From: Heterohyrax brucei
Taxonomy: Eukaryota; Chordata; Mammalia; Hyracoidea; Procaviidae
DNA: 64,000 bases
Assembly (NCBI GenBank): GCA_028571685.1
Contig: CM053162.1
Span: 74,140,351-74,204,350 of the forward strand
Reading direction: 5' to 3'
Shown here: positions 35,779 to 46,010 of the stretch, piece after piece
How the letters are laid out: each line of letters begins with the position of its first letter
Numbering within the stretch: position 1 is the first letter of the stretch
The notes under the pieces: model-generated
Databases searched by the model: none
The model's input: only the letters and a program-made list of their open reading frames with translations
Told to the model about the DNA's origin: nothing
Program-made: the position numbers and the translations under genes

Positions 35779-36310
35779 GGATGGTTTTCCCGTTTCTTTC
35801 ATATCTGCAGTTTATTGATCCTTTTAATCCGAGGTTGTTTTTTTATTTTATTCTAGGAGATATAGTTTTATTACTTCTTCAAAAATATTTTCATCCTATT
35901 CATATTTTTATGTTCTTCTAGAATGTCTATTGCCTGAATATTATCAACTCTACTCCTATTCTCCACGTTCCCCAATTTTTTTTTTTTATGTGCATGTGTT
36001 CTTTTTCTTTATTCTTTCTGGCTACCTTCCAGAGGGGTTCCTCAGTCTGATTTTCCAATTCACTAATTTGTTCTTCAGCTGTATTCATTCTGTTATTTAT
36101 CTAGGGTGTTCTTTATTTCAATTATATTTTTAATATTTGATGTTTCCATTTGGTACTGTTTAAGATTTTTTTCTTTTTTCCTTGTTTCAAGGGCACTTGG
36201 CTTTGACTTTTTGGTTGTTCTTATTTCATATTGCATATATTGTGCCCTAGTTTCCTAAATATGTTTAGCTTATTTTAAATTTTTGGTCCATTTTTTCTAA
36301 AACATCCACT

Positions 36311-37035
36311 TCAGAGGAAATGTGTAGTCCAGCTGGGATTTTTCTCCTGTGGTGGTGGCATTCCCTCAGTTAAATTATTTTGGTACATATTCTCAAGAGG
36401 CCTCAGTCACTGAGGAAAAGTGCTGGGAAAAGAAGTAAGGTCACACCCCACTCGCAGGGCAGAGAGCCCCAGGCAACTGTTTGCTATCAAACTACAAAGC
36501 AACTTCTCAGGCAAATGATCAGAAGTCTCCCTTGGACGCAATCCATCAGCGTGAAGTGGGAGGGGGGACAGAATGTGCGAGTGAGCCCAGCCTGTTGTCC
36601 CCAGCAACTCCCTCCAGCAGGGTCTGTGTGCTGCCTTGACACTACCTCTGTGGGCACCTACACAAATTCCTCAACTATTGTCTCCCAAATGTGTAGTAAG
36701 GGACACATAATACTTGTCTCAAAGCAATGTAGGAGAAAGGCAAGAGCAAAACTGAAATCATTTTCCCATTTTAATCTCTTGTGTTCACCATCAGCCATCA
36801 TCCATCTCCTGGCCCTTTCTAGCTACATCTAACATATCAGTTTGAAACAGCTGTCAGTCTCCCTGGGAACTCCTCACTTGTTTTTGTTGTGGTGGTGGTG
36901 ATGATGGTTGTTGCTTCCTTGATTCTGTGTTTCCCTCTGTAAGTTCTTAGTCACCATACCTTTGAACATTTGCATCTTGACAGAAACCAGAAATCCTTTT
37001 GTTTACCAATTCTTTGCTTAGGATCTCATCTTGTT
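36311..37035. other. No recognised feature
   Basis: The 150-codon plus-strand frame at 36,380-36,832 has no recognisable domain or conserved motif and shares the region with an antisense frame. A short ggtggt/gatgat run lies at 36,889-36,905. Confidence 0.4.
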
Positions 37036-37161
37036 TCTATCTGAGCACTTCTATAAAGTGGGTTACCTCTGGTTCCTTCTATCTGAGCACGTCTATAAAG
37101 TGGGTTATCTCTGGTTCCGTCTACCTGAGTGCTTCTATAAAGTGGGTTACCTCTGGCTCCT
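37036..37161. repeat. Tandem repeat, 3 x 42 bp
   Basis: Units start at 37,036, 37,078 and 37,120. Each reads 'tctatctgagcacttctata' then 'aagtgggttacctctggttcc' with a few substitutions. Period and boundaries counted directly. Confidence 0.95.
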
Positions 37162-37734
37162 TTGTTGTATTTAAGTGATGTTCCTCTACCCCATCTACTA
37201 AACTAAAACACTCATAAAACAGAATTCTTGGAAAGTACACAATAGCACAAAGCAAAAGCCAGGTACAATTTTTCGACCTTTAGATTTTTCTTGTGAGTAG
37301 CTCAGTGTTAACACAGCCTGCCAGGCCCTCCAGGAAGGTGACAGCAGTGTGCACACCAACCTGGCTTTGAGACGCCTGTTTCCTGGGTCCCATCAGTACT
37401 CCACAGTGAAGTCTGTGAGAGCTGGAATGCAAGGGAACTGCCTTTTTGGGGTCTCTGAAGTTTTCTGTCTTTGACAGAATGAAGTCTCACCACTTTTCTA
37501 CCACACCTTATCGGTGGAAAATATTCTAGTTTTCCTTCTTTGACAGATTTCTACCTTATGCAGTTTCCAACTTTCACAAGCTTTACCGTATATTATCAAT
37601 TTTTTTCAAGTCTTGCCAAACTGATGGTGAAAAAAAGTTTTGTTAATTTAATGTGCAGACCCAGATCTGCAGAATGGTTGATCATTGCATTCTGTGTTTA
37701 CTGGCTGTTGATGCTTCTTCTGTGAAAAGCTCAT
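37162..37734. other. No recognised feature
   Basis: Unique-looking DNA, AT-rich on the right; nothing named. Confidence 0.4.
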
Positions 37735-38461
37735 TCTTCCTCTTTGTTCCGTTTACTTTCGAGTTGTTTGGCTTTTCTTATTATCGATTTGTAGGATTTC
37801 CTTATAGACTGTTAACATGATCCTGACGGTACATGCATCAAATATGTACCCCTTTCTCTGAAGCAGAGGAAGATGACTTTTGTTTAACTGTTTTTGAGAA
37901 TGTAGGTGTTTAGAATTTTATGTGGTTGAATCGTTCAACACTCCTGTAAGTTTTTTGAATTTTGTGTATTTCCTGGAAAAGTCTTCTGTACTCCACAATT
38001 AAAAAAAAGAACAACTTCTAGAAGCTATGAACAGACATTTTTCCAAAGCAGATATGAAAATGGCCCATAAGCAGTGAAAAGATGCTCAGTATCTTTCATC
38101 AGCAGGAAAAGACAGGTCAAAACCACATGAGATACCACTTCACACTCACTACGATGATTGTAATAAAAAAGGTAGGTAACAACAAGTGGATAAACTGGAC
38201 CTCTCATATGCTGTAAAATGGTTCAGCCACTTCAGAAACAGTATGTCAGTTCCTCAAAAGATTAAACATAGAGCTACCATATGACCCAGTAATTCCAGTC
38301 CTTGGTACATACTCAGGAGAAATGAAAACATATGTCCACACAAAAGCTTATACACAAGTGTCTATAACAGCGTTATTCATAACAACGAAAGAATGGAAAC
38401 AGCCCAAATGTTCATCACAGATAAATGGATAGATAGAATGTGTATATCCATTAAAAGACAA

Positions 38462-38669
38462 ACACCCCAAATCTACTGCCGTCACGTCACTTCTGACTCA
38501 TAGCAACCCTACAGGACAGAGTAGAACTGCCCCATGGGGTTTCCACAGCTGCAAATCTTCCCACTAGCAGACTGCTGCGTCTTTCTCTGGTGAAGCTCCT
38601 GGTGGGTTTGAACTGTTGAGCTTTTGGTTAGCAGCCAAGTGCTTAACAACTGTGCCACCAGGGCTCTTA
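38462..38669 (-). mobile_element. AfroSINE (long-body type)
   Basis: 'ctgccgtcacgtcacttctg' (tail) to 'gccaccagggctctt' (head), including the 'gctgcaaatcttcccactagcagactg' block and 'cttttggttagcagccaag'. Inserted into the old L1. Confidence 0.92.
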
Positions 38670-38851
38670 GGTCTGTACAAGGGAATATTATTCAATAATA
38701 AAGAAGAAGAAAGTGCTGATCCATGCTGTCACACGGATGAAGCTTGAAAACATTATGCTAAGTGAAAGAAACCAGTTGCCAGAGACCACGTGTAGTATGA
38801 ATTCATCTACATGAAGCGCCCCAAATAGGAACATCTGCAGGGGCAGAGTGG

Positions 38852-39090
38852 GAACCCTGGGGGCTTAGTGATGAAGTACAAAAGTTGGTGATCGGAACCG
38901 ACCTGGCGCTCCTTGCCAATCCCGTGAAGCAGTTCTGTTCTGCCCCCTGGGGTCTCTATGAGTGTAACCTGACTCAGTGACAGTAAGGTGTTTTGGGGGG
39001 TATTCCTTGGAAACTCTATGGGACAGTTCTAGTCTGCCCTCTAAGGTACTTTGAGTCAGAATCAACTTGACAGGAGGTAACAGGTTAATG
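38852..39090 (+). mobile_element. AfroSINE with a repeated second half
   Basis: Head 'gaaccctgggggcttagtg'. The body 'ctccttgccaatcccgtgaag' through 'gagtgtaacctgactcagtg' is followed by a second body and tail, 'tccttggaaactctatggg' through 'gagtcagaatcaacttgac'. The 3' half is therefore present twice, in direct orientation. Confidence 0.8.
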
Positions 39091-39349
39091 ATTAACAGAG
39101 ACAGACAGTAGAATAGCGGCTGCCTAGGGCTAGGGAGAGGGTCAGAGAGGAAGAGAGAGTGGCTGCTAAGGAGTCTTTTCAGAGAGGTTATAATAGCCAG
39201 TCCACAGACTGATCGTGGTAATTGTTGCACAGCTCTAAGAGTACACCAAACACCTTTGAAGCGTGCATGTTCAATGGGTGAATTGTAGGGCATGTGAATT
39301 GTATCTCAATAAAGGTGTTATTTAAAAATAAAACCCCTGTATTTAGTCT

Positions 39350-40120
39350 AATCTCTATGAGGTTTACTCTGTAAATCTTTAAACTGTAGAGTTAACATTT
39401 TGTGTATGACTTGAGGGAGGGACTTTTTTTTCAGTTGGATGGTTACTATTTCTAACTCCATTTATTGCATGAGTTAGCCACTTGGAACTGTACATTTATC
39501 ATACACTAAGTTCTCAAATACGTATGATTCAGTTTCTAGACCCTGTATTCTGTTTCCTTGTCTATCTGTCCTTGCACCACATTGCATGGTTTTGATTAGC
39601 GTGACTTCATAGGCTATTCTGTGTCCAGCAGAACAAGTCATCTCATTCTAAACCATTCTCATCGTTTGCTCTTCCAAATGAACTCTACAACCAAGTCACA
39701 TTCTATTGAAAAAGAAAAGAAAATTGGGAGAAAGAGGAAGCAGGGTGACTGAGGGTGATACAAAACTCACATTGCTTTGAGGTAGGGTTGCATAGTTAGT
39801 TGTAATTACTGTCAATAAGCTGCACACTTGTAAAAAGTTACGTTTGCCAAAGTTTTGTGGAAAAAAGTGTGTTTTTTGTACCTTTTAGTGAGGCCTGTGG
39901 GCTTCTTTACAGGTCTTGCATGTTACTGAGAAATTTATGGCTTTTGTTACTATTGATAATAAGAGATAACCGTTTCGTTCTCTGGTGGCCGTTTACATCA
40001 GTCACGCAGGAGAGCTATCAATTCCTGTATACTTAGCTTCCATCTGGTCACCTAGGGCATCCTCGGAGCTTTTCAGCTAGGTCTTTTGTATTTTTTAGAT
40101 AGAAGTATTAGCTAGGAATT
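39350..40120 (-). mobile_element. Old L1 fragments
   Basis: ORF2 antisense signature 'cattgcatggttttgattagcg' with 'gtttccttgtctatctgtcc' (39,545-39,605) matches the L1 '..ccatgctgttttgattac' region, and 'tctggtggcc' and 'tagctaggaattt' lie further right. The block 39,740-39,900 within it is not recognised. Confidence 0.55.
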
Positions 40121-40289
40121 TTTAGATTTTAGGTAGAAAGCAAACAAACAATAGTAAGTCTGCTTTAAGGGAAAAGAATTTATCTGGTCTCAGAACGAAA
40201 AGTTCAGGGCAGAGACTGATATCAGGAGGATTCGGTTTTTTTCCACCTGTCAGTTTGGTTTCCGACTGTGTAAGATTTATTCTCAGACT

Positions 40290-40500
40290 CCGTGTGAGTG
40301 GTCGCCAGGCCGTTACCACAGCCCTGGCTCCCGGGGGCGTGGAATATGTCGACTGGCTAGACCTGGGTCACATGTTGGATCCCCGGCTCTGAGGGAGGGC
40401 CTCCACCCAGGTGTTGGCACCGAGCGGGAGCAAAGGAGCGGCTCTTCAGGTGAAGAGCAGGCGACCGGCGCGGGAGAGGCGGGCGATAGATGTCCGTTAA
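40290..40500. other. CpG-dense block between L1 fragments
   Basis: By eye, about 17 CpG dinucleotides in 210 bp (e.g. 'gcgaccggcgcgggagaggcg' near 40,462), in a neighbourhood of AT-rich L1 debris. Contains a donor-like 'ttcaggtgaag' at about 40,446. No frame of note. It could be a small CpG island, an inserted element of unknown family, or a promoter remnant. Confidence 0.5.
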
Positions 40501-40745
40501 GGAGATGATCAGATCTGAAAATAATGGGGATGGTGCCTCTTCGTTTCCAATATTTGTTCTACTTAGTTATTATTTTCTTCTACGTTGTGTTAGATGAGCT
40601 GAACTATGTTGAAAAATAGTAGCAACAGTTATTTACTGACTTCAGTGGGAATATCTACAGTGTTTTACAGTTCCGGGTAAGTTTGGTACCCTTTACCCGG
40701 TAAAAAAGATGTCATTCTACGTGATTAAAATTCTTCAACTAAAAA
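40501..40745 (-). mobile_element. Old L1 ORF2 fragment
   Basis: 'gatcagatctgaaaataatgg', 'gtttccaatatttgttctac' and 'agctgaactatgttgaaaaatag' follow the antisense RT region of L1 (..atcatctgcaaac.. / ..actatgttgaataag..). Confidence 0.6.
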
Positions 40746-41175
40746 TTAATGTTGAATTTTATGAAATACCAACTGATATGATTATGCATTTCTCTTTTAT
40801 GTAATGAACTACAGTACAAGTTGTATTCTTTCTGTAATACTGTCAATTGCTTTTACAGTGGGGGCAAGGTGGACAGCATATTTTTCTTGTAAGAAAGGGC
40901 AAGTTGAGGCATTTCTCTACTTTAGGTGAATACCTGGTATGGGGAGAGAGATTGCGGGGTCTGGATTTGGTAGATACCTACAGAGGGCAGACATGTGCCA
41001 AGACTCAAGGGTGTGTCAGCTGGCTCTGCCGTCAGGCTGCCAGCCCCGACAGAGGCGAGTCCTCAGGATGGCCCAGCCCACCAAATACTGCTTTGTTCTG
41101 ACTTGCTAGGAAAGTCATGGAGGTATCACACAGGATCGAAAGCTGGTGAAAAGGAGAAGGCACTCAGAAGACAGA
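40746..41175. other. No recognised feature
   Basis: Unique-looking; short overlapping frames only. Confidence 0.4.
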
Positions 41176-41179
41176 GAGG

Positions 41180-41285
41180 ACACTGAGACAAGGAGCCAAT
41201 GGTTTGCCCACAGTTACTCAGGATTTAAGCCCAGCCAGTGGCCCTCCAAATCCTGAGCTCTTACCCAGCCAGTGTACTGAGGCCT
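41180..41285 (+). repeat. MIR SINE fragment
   Basis: 'ggacactgagacaaggagc', 'gtttgcccacagttactcagg' and 'cctgagctcttacccag' follow the MIR order. Confidence 0.7.
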
Positions 41286-41789
41286 GGCCTGCACTGGTCT
41301 GCACAGGGTGATAAACATCTTGGAGGTACAGAAAGGGAGGGACCAGTTTCCTTGTCTCTGACTGGTCTGAGGGTGCTTCTGGGTCACAGAGCTGTTTTCA
41401 TCAGGATTAGCTGCCTGGTCCCCTCCAAAATTTCTCCCTAAATGAGTTCTCAGAGAGCAAGTCTTCCCATTCTCACGCAGATTTTTCTACTGAGGGAGAA
41501 TTTGTAAGAAAAAATTATATCAATTACAGCCAGACTCAGGCTGTCCACAAAGTTTGTGGGCATGAAAATGTGGAAGCCCACAGGATGCTAGTAACCCCTG
41601 AAACACCTGCTTTGTCTTAGATACAGTGGAGCGGGTGTGGGCAAGTAGGGGACAGACCTCGGTAATGACCTAGGACAGCACTGGAAGCCCTTGGGGTAAT
41701 CAGCTCGTCCTGACAGAACAGCACGGACTTTGTAGGGTCACTCATTGGGGAAATAATACCTATTCATGCTTTTGGGGAAAAGTTATCAA

Positions 41790-42000
41790 GGTCCTTCTGT
41801 GTGCAAGGCAGCCTACCAGCTGCTGGCTATACAGCAGAGAACGGAGCAGGCATGGTTCCTGCTTTCACAAAGTTTACAGTGTGGACAAACACAAGGAAGA
41901 TAAACCAGAAACAAATTTCAAATTCTGTGAGAAGGAAAAGAAACGTGTGCTGTGGGAGAAGAGAGGTGCAGAGTGGAGGTGCTGAGGGCAGACACCAAGT
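41790..42000 (+). repeat. LINE2 fragment
   Basis: 'gtccttctgtgtgcaaggcag', 'tggctatacagcagagaacgg' and 'cctgctttcacaaagtttacagtgtgg' match the L2 segment ctactgtgtgccaggc..gatacagcagtgaac..agcttacagtctagtg. Confidence 0.7.
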
Positions 42001-43239
42001 GGAGATGAGCCTAGTCTCAGCAGCAGCAAAGGGCTTGGCTTGTTCACGGAACCAGCGGGCCAGTGTGTCAGAAGCGCGGTGCACTCACCTGGACATCTGT
42101 GAGGTGACGCTGATGGCACAGCGTGGCCACACCACGCAGGTTCACTCTGGCTGTGTTGGGGACTGTGGGTTTTGTTCCAGTTAAAATGTGGCACCACTGA
42201 ATGTGTTTTAGGCATGCAAATAACATCATTTGATTTCATTTTTTGAAAAAAATTCTCTGACTTTTATACGTAAAATAGACAGGAGAGGGCAGAATAGGAA
42301 ATAGATTTTTTTTTAAAGGCAAATTCCCAGCTAAGAAATTATAGACACTTGAACCAGAATGATGTCAGTGGGAATGGAGGGAACAAAACAGACTAGGGAT
42401 GTTGTTTAGAAGAACCACCAGAGCCTGTCAATGGAGACAGTGTAGGCAGTGAGGAAGACGAGGAAACCAACAGGGACTCCCAAGTTTCTGGATGAAGAGA
42501 CTTGTTGGATGGTGACGTCGTCCTGAGACGGAGAATCTCCTCTGAAGGAGAGGTTAAGTCTCGCAAAGGTAAATTAATGATTTTATTTAAGGCATGCAGA
42601 AGTGAAATATTTACCTTTTCAAGCTCCTTCTGTTTAGGGCCATACACTTTTGGACCTCATCTCTGGAGGGACCCTAGTCTGCTGGAGTGGTATAAGCCCA
42701 ATAAACCAACACCGAGAACTCAGGAGCACAGGGGTCCCTAGATGACCTCACCACCTCCTCTGCCCTAGCTCCACAATAAGTGTTCCCAAGTGCCCCATGG
42801 GAGACAGCCCAAACACCCCATCACCACTTCTCCATCTGGATTAAGGAAGGGGTTGATCCTGGGAGTGTCTCCTGGCCTCCCCTGGAGAATTGGATCCCAG
42901 AAATATCCTCTCTCATGCATCAATCCTTTTCCCCTAAATGCTTCCCAGCTCTCCAGATGGTCTCCAGATACCCCGCACCCTCTCCCCTGGGTGCAGTCAT
43001 CGCTCCCAGGGCCAGTTTAGATCTTGGATCCTCCAGCCTGGGGAGAGTCATGAGTCCATCTGTCATCACCCCCTGCCCCGGAGAGGGAAGGGCAGAGAGC
43101 CAGGCCAGTGGGCAAGGCACATCCGCATCCTCTTGCTCAAGCCCAGCTCTCTTGGTTAACCTGTGGAGAAGACCATCTGGGAAATCTACAAAGAACTCAG
43201 GAATCACTAGCTTGAGTCTTCTGCTGACGCATACAGCCT
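42001..43239. other. Unique-looking DNA, no gene seen
   Basis: The 177-codon frame at 42,780-43,313 is proline/serine-rich, overlaps antisense frames and merges into L2 sequence on the right; I do not call it a gene. Confidence 0.4.
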
Positions 43240-43430
43240 TCTATCCTCATGTGTGGCCTTCTTGCCATCCCAGACTTAGCTCAGAAGCTCCCTGTTTGCG
43301 GAAGACTTCTTGATGTCCAGGCAAATCCAGTTACTCCCTCCCCTCTGCTTCTTGGACCAGACTACATTGTCAGCATTGATTGAACTGAAATGTAGTGACC
43401 CGGTCACTTACCTGTGTTTCATTAGGTTTA
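43240..43430 (+). repeat. LINE2 fragment
   Basis: 'cagaagctccctgtttgcggaagacttcttgatg' and 'tcacttacctgtgtttcatt' follow the L2 3' order (aggaagccttccctgac .. ttgtctgttt). A further L2-like end lies at 43,690-43,740 ('tttgtatccccagctgtcagcacagtaccc'). Confidence 0.6.
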
Positions 43431-43743
43431 TGCTGTCTAATGTGGTTGACACTGATCACATGTGGCTATTTACACTTAATTCAAATTAAACGAAATTAAA
43501 AATTCAACTCTTCATATGCATTAGCTACATTCCAGATGCTCAGCCCATTCTCTTGCTCAAGCCCAGCTTGAGCATGTGAGGCTGGTGATTCCCATGTTGG
43601 ATGGCAGATTGGGAACACGACTGTACTGGCAGAAAGTTCTGCTGAGCAGAAGCGCTTAGACTAGGGGCTCCCTGTAAACCAAACTCAGTCTTACTTACCT
43701 TTGTATCCCCAGCTGTCAGCACAGTACCCAGAATGTGTCACTG

Positions 43744-44662
43744 TTGCTATTGGGTGCTGTCAAGTCGGTTCTGACTCATAACGACCCTGTGCAGAGCAGA
43801 ACGAAGCACTGCCCGGTCTTCTGCCACGTCCACAATTGTTTCCCTGCTTAAGCCCATCATTGTAGCCACTGCGTCAACCCATCTCGTCGAGGGTCTTCCT
43901 CTTTTTCACTGACCCTCCACTCTAGCAAGCACGATGTCCTGCAGAGATTGATCCCTCCAACAGCATGTCCAAAGGCGCAGTCTCCCCATCCTCACTTCCA
44001 AGGAGCACTCCTGTTGGACTTCTTCCAGAACAGATCTGTTTGTTCTTTTGGCAGTCCATGGCACATTCAACATTCTTCTCCAACACCACAATTCAAAGAC
44101 ATCAATTTTTCTTCTGTCTTCCTTGTTCATTGTCCAGCTTTTGCATGCATATGATATAACTGAAAATACCACAGCCTGAGTCAAGGTTTAGTCTTCAAAT
44201 CAACATCTTTACTTTTCAGTACTTTAAGGAGATCTTTTGCAGCAGATTTTCCCAGTTCAATGTCTCTTCTGGTTTCTTGACCGCTGCTTCCATGGGCGTT
44301 GATTGTGGGCCCAAGTAAAATGAAACCCTTGACAACCTCAATCCCTTCTCTAAATGTTGCTTGCTGGTCTAGTTGTGAGGATTTTTGTTGTCTTGATGCT
44401 GAGGTACAATCCATACTGAAGGCTGTGGTGTTTGATCTTTATCAGTAAGTGTTTCAAATCTTCTTCACTTCCAGCAAGTTAAGTTGGTGTTGTCTGCATA
44501 ACACAGATTGTTAATGAGTCATTCTCCAATACTGATGCCTCATTCTTCTTCATATAGTCCAGCTTCTTGGATTATTTGCTTGGCATACAGATTGAAGAGG
44601 TGTGGTGAAAAGATACAACCCTGACAAACACCTTTCCTGACTTTAAACAATACAGTTAGCCT
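43744..44662 (-). mobile_element. RTE LINE 3' end, the best-preserved copy here
   Basis: Minus-strand RTE. Its 3' terminus at 43,753-43,790 reads 'gtgctgtcaagtcggttctg' then 'actcataacgaccc', closely like the AfroSINE tail. The coding end follows: 43,906-44,184 reads VISYACKSWTMNKEDRRKIDVFELWCWRRML and GRLRLWTCCWRDQSL, the typical RTE C-terminal WCWRRML segment. 44,181-44,414 reads VVKGFILLGPTINAHGSSGQE, continuing upstream. It is 5'-truncated or broken near 44,662. Confidence 0.9.
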
Positions 44663-44674
44663 AGAAGATGCTAA

Positions 44675-45088
44675 CTAAATGGACTGAAAGAGTTGAAGAA
44701 AGAATGATGGCTGGACACCAGATATCAAGAGGACTACAGAGAGCCTGTGTATAGAATCTTTCAAATAGAGGGCCAGGAGGAAATATACAGTAGGTAAAAG
44801 GTAGGAGGGACGATGCAGGATGTGATAGTGTGGTCTTTTCCTGCCTTGAGACACTGGAACGCTGATGTCACTGCCCTCTGATGGCACAATTGTGTAGGTG
44901 CATGACCACACAGAAGTGCCCGTTCCTAGCAAGGTCTTCTCAGCATCCCCTCTTTCACCTCCCTGCCAATCCATGCCCTGCCATCGCTCTTGCAAGCCCC
45001 TGAGCAGGCTCTCTTGTTCATCACCAGCTGGTTCCACTCTCTCCATGGTTTTCCCAACATTCTTCACAACTGCTTTGAGGAACTCCAT
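44675..45088 (-). other. Unassigned 137-codon open frame
   Basis: Starts MEFLKAVVKNVGKTMERVEPAGDEQ; the N-terminal 55 residues are charged and look protein-like, while the C-terminal half is hydrophobic and low in information. No family recognised, no repeat assigned, no supporting splice sites or polyA signal noticed. It directly abuts the RTE 5' boundary. It could be chance, a diverged pseudogene or part of an unknown repeat. Confidence 0.2.
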
Positions 45089-45799
45089 TTAGCGTCTGCG
45101 ATCACCGTCCATTTTTGGTGCTCCTGTGTCCACCAGGCTGATGAAGGGACCCTAAAAGTGAGGCTCCGTAACACCTGGGCTCTCCAGGAGCTGGAACTAT
45201 GTGTTACTGATCAGGATGGATAGGAGCTCCCCCAACCTAGTGTTCTCTCTCACCAGTGAAAGGCCTTACAAGTGGGGGTGCTGTGAAGTCTGACTAACCA
45301 GTGTCTTGTCTTCTGTGGTAGACACAAACCAGATGCTTGAGGAAGCTGAAAATGACGTTGTATCTCCTCCACAAACTCACGTGAACTTGAAGCAGCCATT
45401 TCTTCTCAAGGCAGGTGGTAGGCCCTGGAAAAGTAGGGGACATAAGATTGAGCCTTGAGGGTTGAAAGACGCTAAGTCTACCTCCTCTGGTGCCTTGCTG
45501 GTCTTGTTTTCCTGTATCTGCTCCTATTTCAACACTTTGAACCCATCTTCATTTTCTCTCTGAGAATACATGCGTCTTCCTAGGAGTTGGATCGGGCTGT
45601 CCTGTAGCTCTGGTTTGACTCTCTAACTGTTCCTACTTAGCCCTGGAGACTTATCTCTGCATTCACCACTTTCTAGAGAATATCCCACCACCAGAGAGGG
45701 CCTTTCTGTCCAGTCTTCCTCTCACCCTGGACTCATTACTCCGTGGCCCTCTGGGATCCTCTGGAATGCATGTGGAAGGCTGCTGGCAGCACAGTTCTG

Positions 45800-46010
45800 T
45801 ACTGCCCTTGGAAACAGTTCAAATTCTTCCTCCACCAAACCTGGGCCATTCTCATCAATAATCCCGAAGCCCAAGATGGTGTCCCCATGGAACCCAAGGT
45901 TGTCAGGGTGATGTAGTATTTGCAGTGTCCTCGTTTACTCTGTTCTTCCACTGCGTCTTCAACACCATCCTCTTTTATCCAAGCAGTCTCCCTTTGAAGT
46001 GACTGTAACT
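45800..46010 (-). other. Exon-like segment, paralogue 1
   Basis: Minus strand reads, in one frame, ILHHPDNLGFHGDTILGFG then IIDENGPGLVEEEFELFP (about 45,819-45,920). Aligned by eye, it shares a comparable run with 50,120-50,320 on the same strand. The similarity extends upstream (ggtgttga..cagtggaag..acag). Function unknown. Confidence 0.5.

Larger units (their letters stand above)
32781..36310 (-). mobile_element. HAL1 (half-L1), old, split by nested insertions
   Basis: Parts about 32,781-33,028, 33,488-33,838 and 35,779-36,310 join into a HAL1 antisense order: 'cctctctagacgcttttaaaatattctgtcc', 'ttttaccataatgcatctagg', then across the insertions 'tcatatctgcagtttattgatcc', 'cttcttcaaaaatattttcatcc', 'ttctagaatgtctattgcctg', 'ttccaattcactaatttgttcttcagctg' and 'tttccatttggtactgtttaag'. 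These match my memory of HAL1. The extent left of 33,000 is weaker. HAL1 elements carry only an ORF1-like gene. Confidence 0.7.
37735..39335 (+). mobile_element. Old L1 with an inverted 5' segment (twin-priming-like)
   Basis: 38,010-39,335 is L1 on plus: 'cagacatttttccaaagcag', 'catgagataccacttcacac', 'cgttattcataacaacgaaag' and the terminus 'tgtatctcaataaaggtg' plus A-rich tail. The adjacent 37,735-37,985 is the part of ORF2 that should lie immediately upstream, but reversed ('cgagttgtttggcttttc', 'gatttgtaggatttccttat'). This arrangement fits twin priming during insertion. Two AfroSINEs interrupt it. Confidence 0.75.

Noticed and set aside
42780-43313. A 177-codon frame
   Set aside because: Pro/Ser-rich, covered by frames on the other strand, and runs into L2 sequence.
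43906-44184. Possible host gene reading CKSWTMNKEDRRKIDVFELW
   Set aside because: It is the C-terminal coding end of an RTE LINE, homologous to the other RTE copies here.
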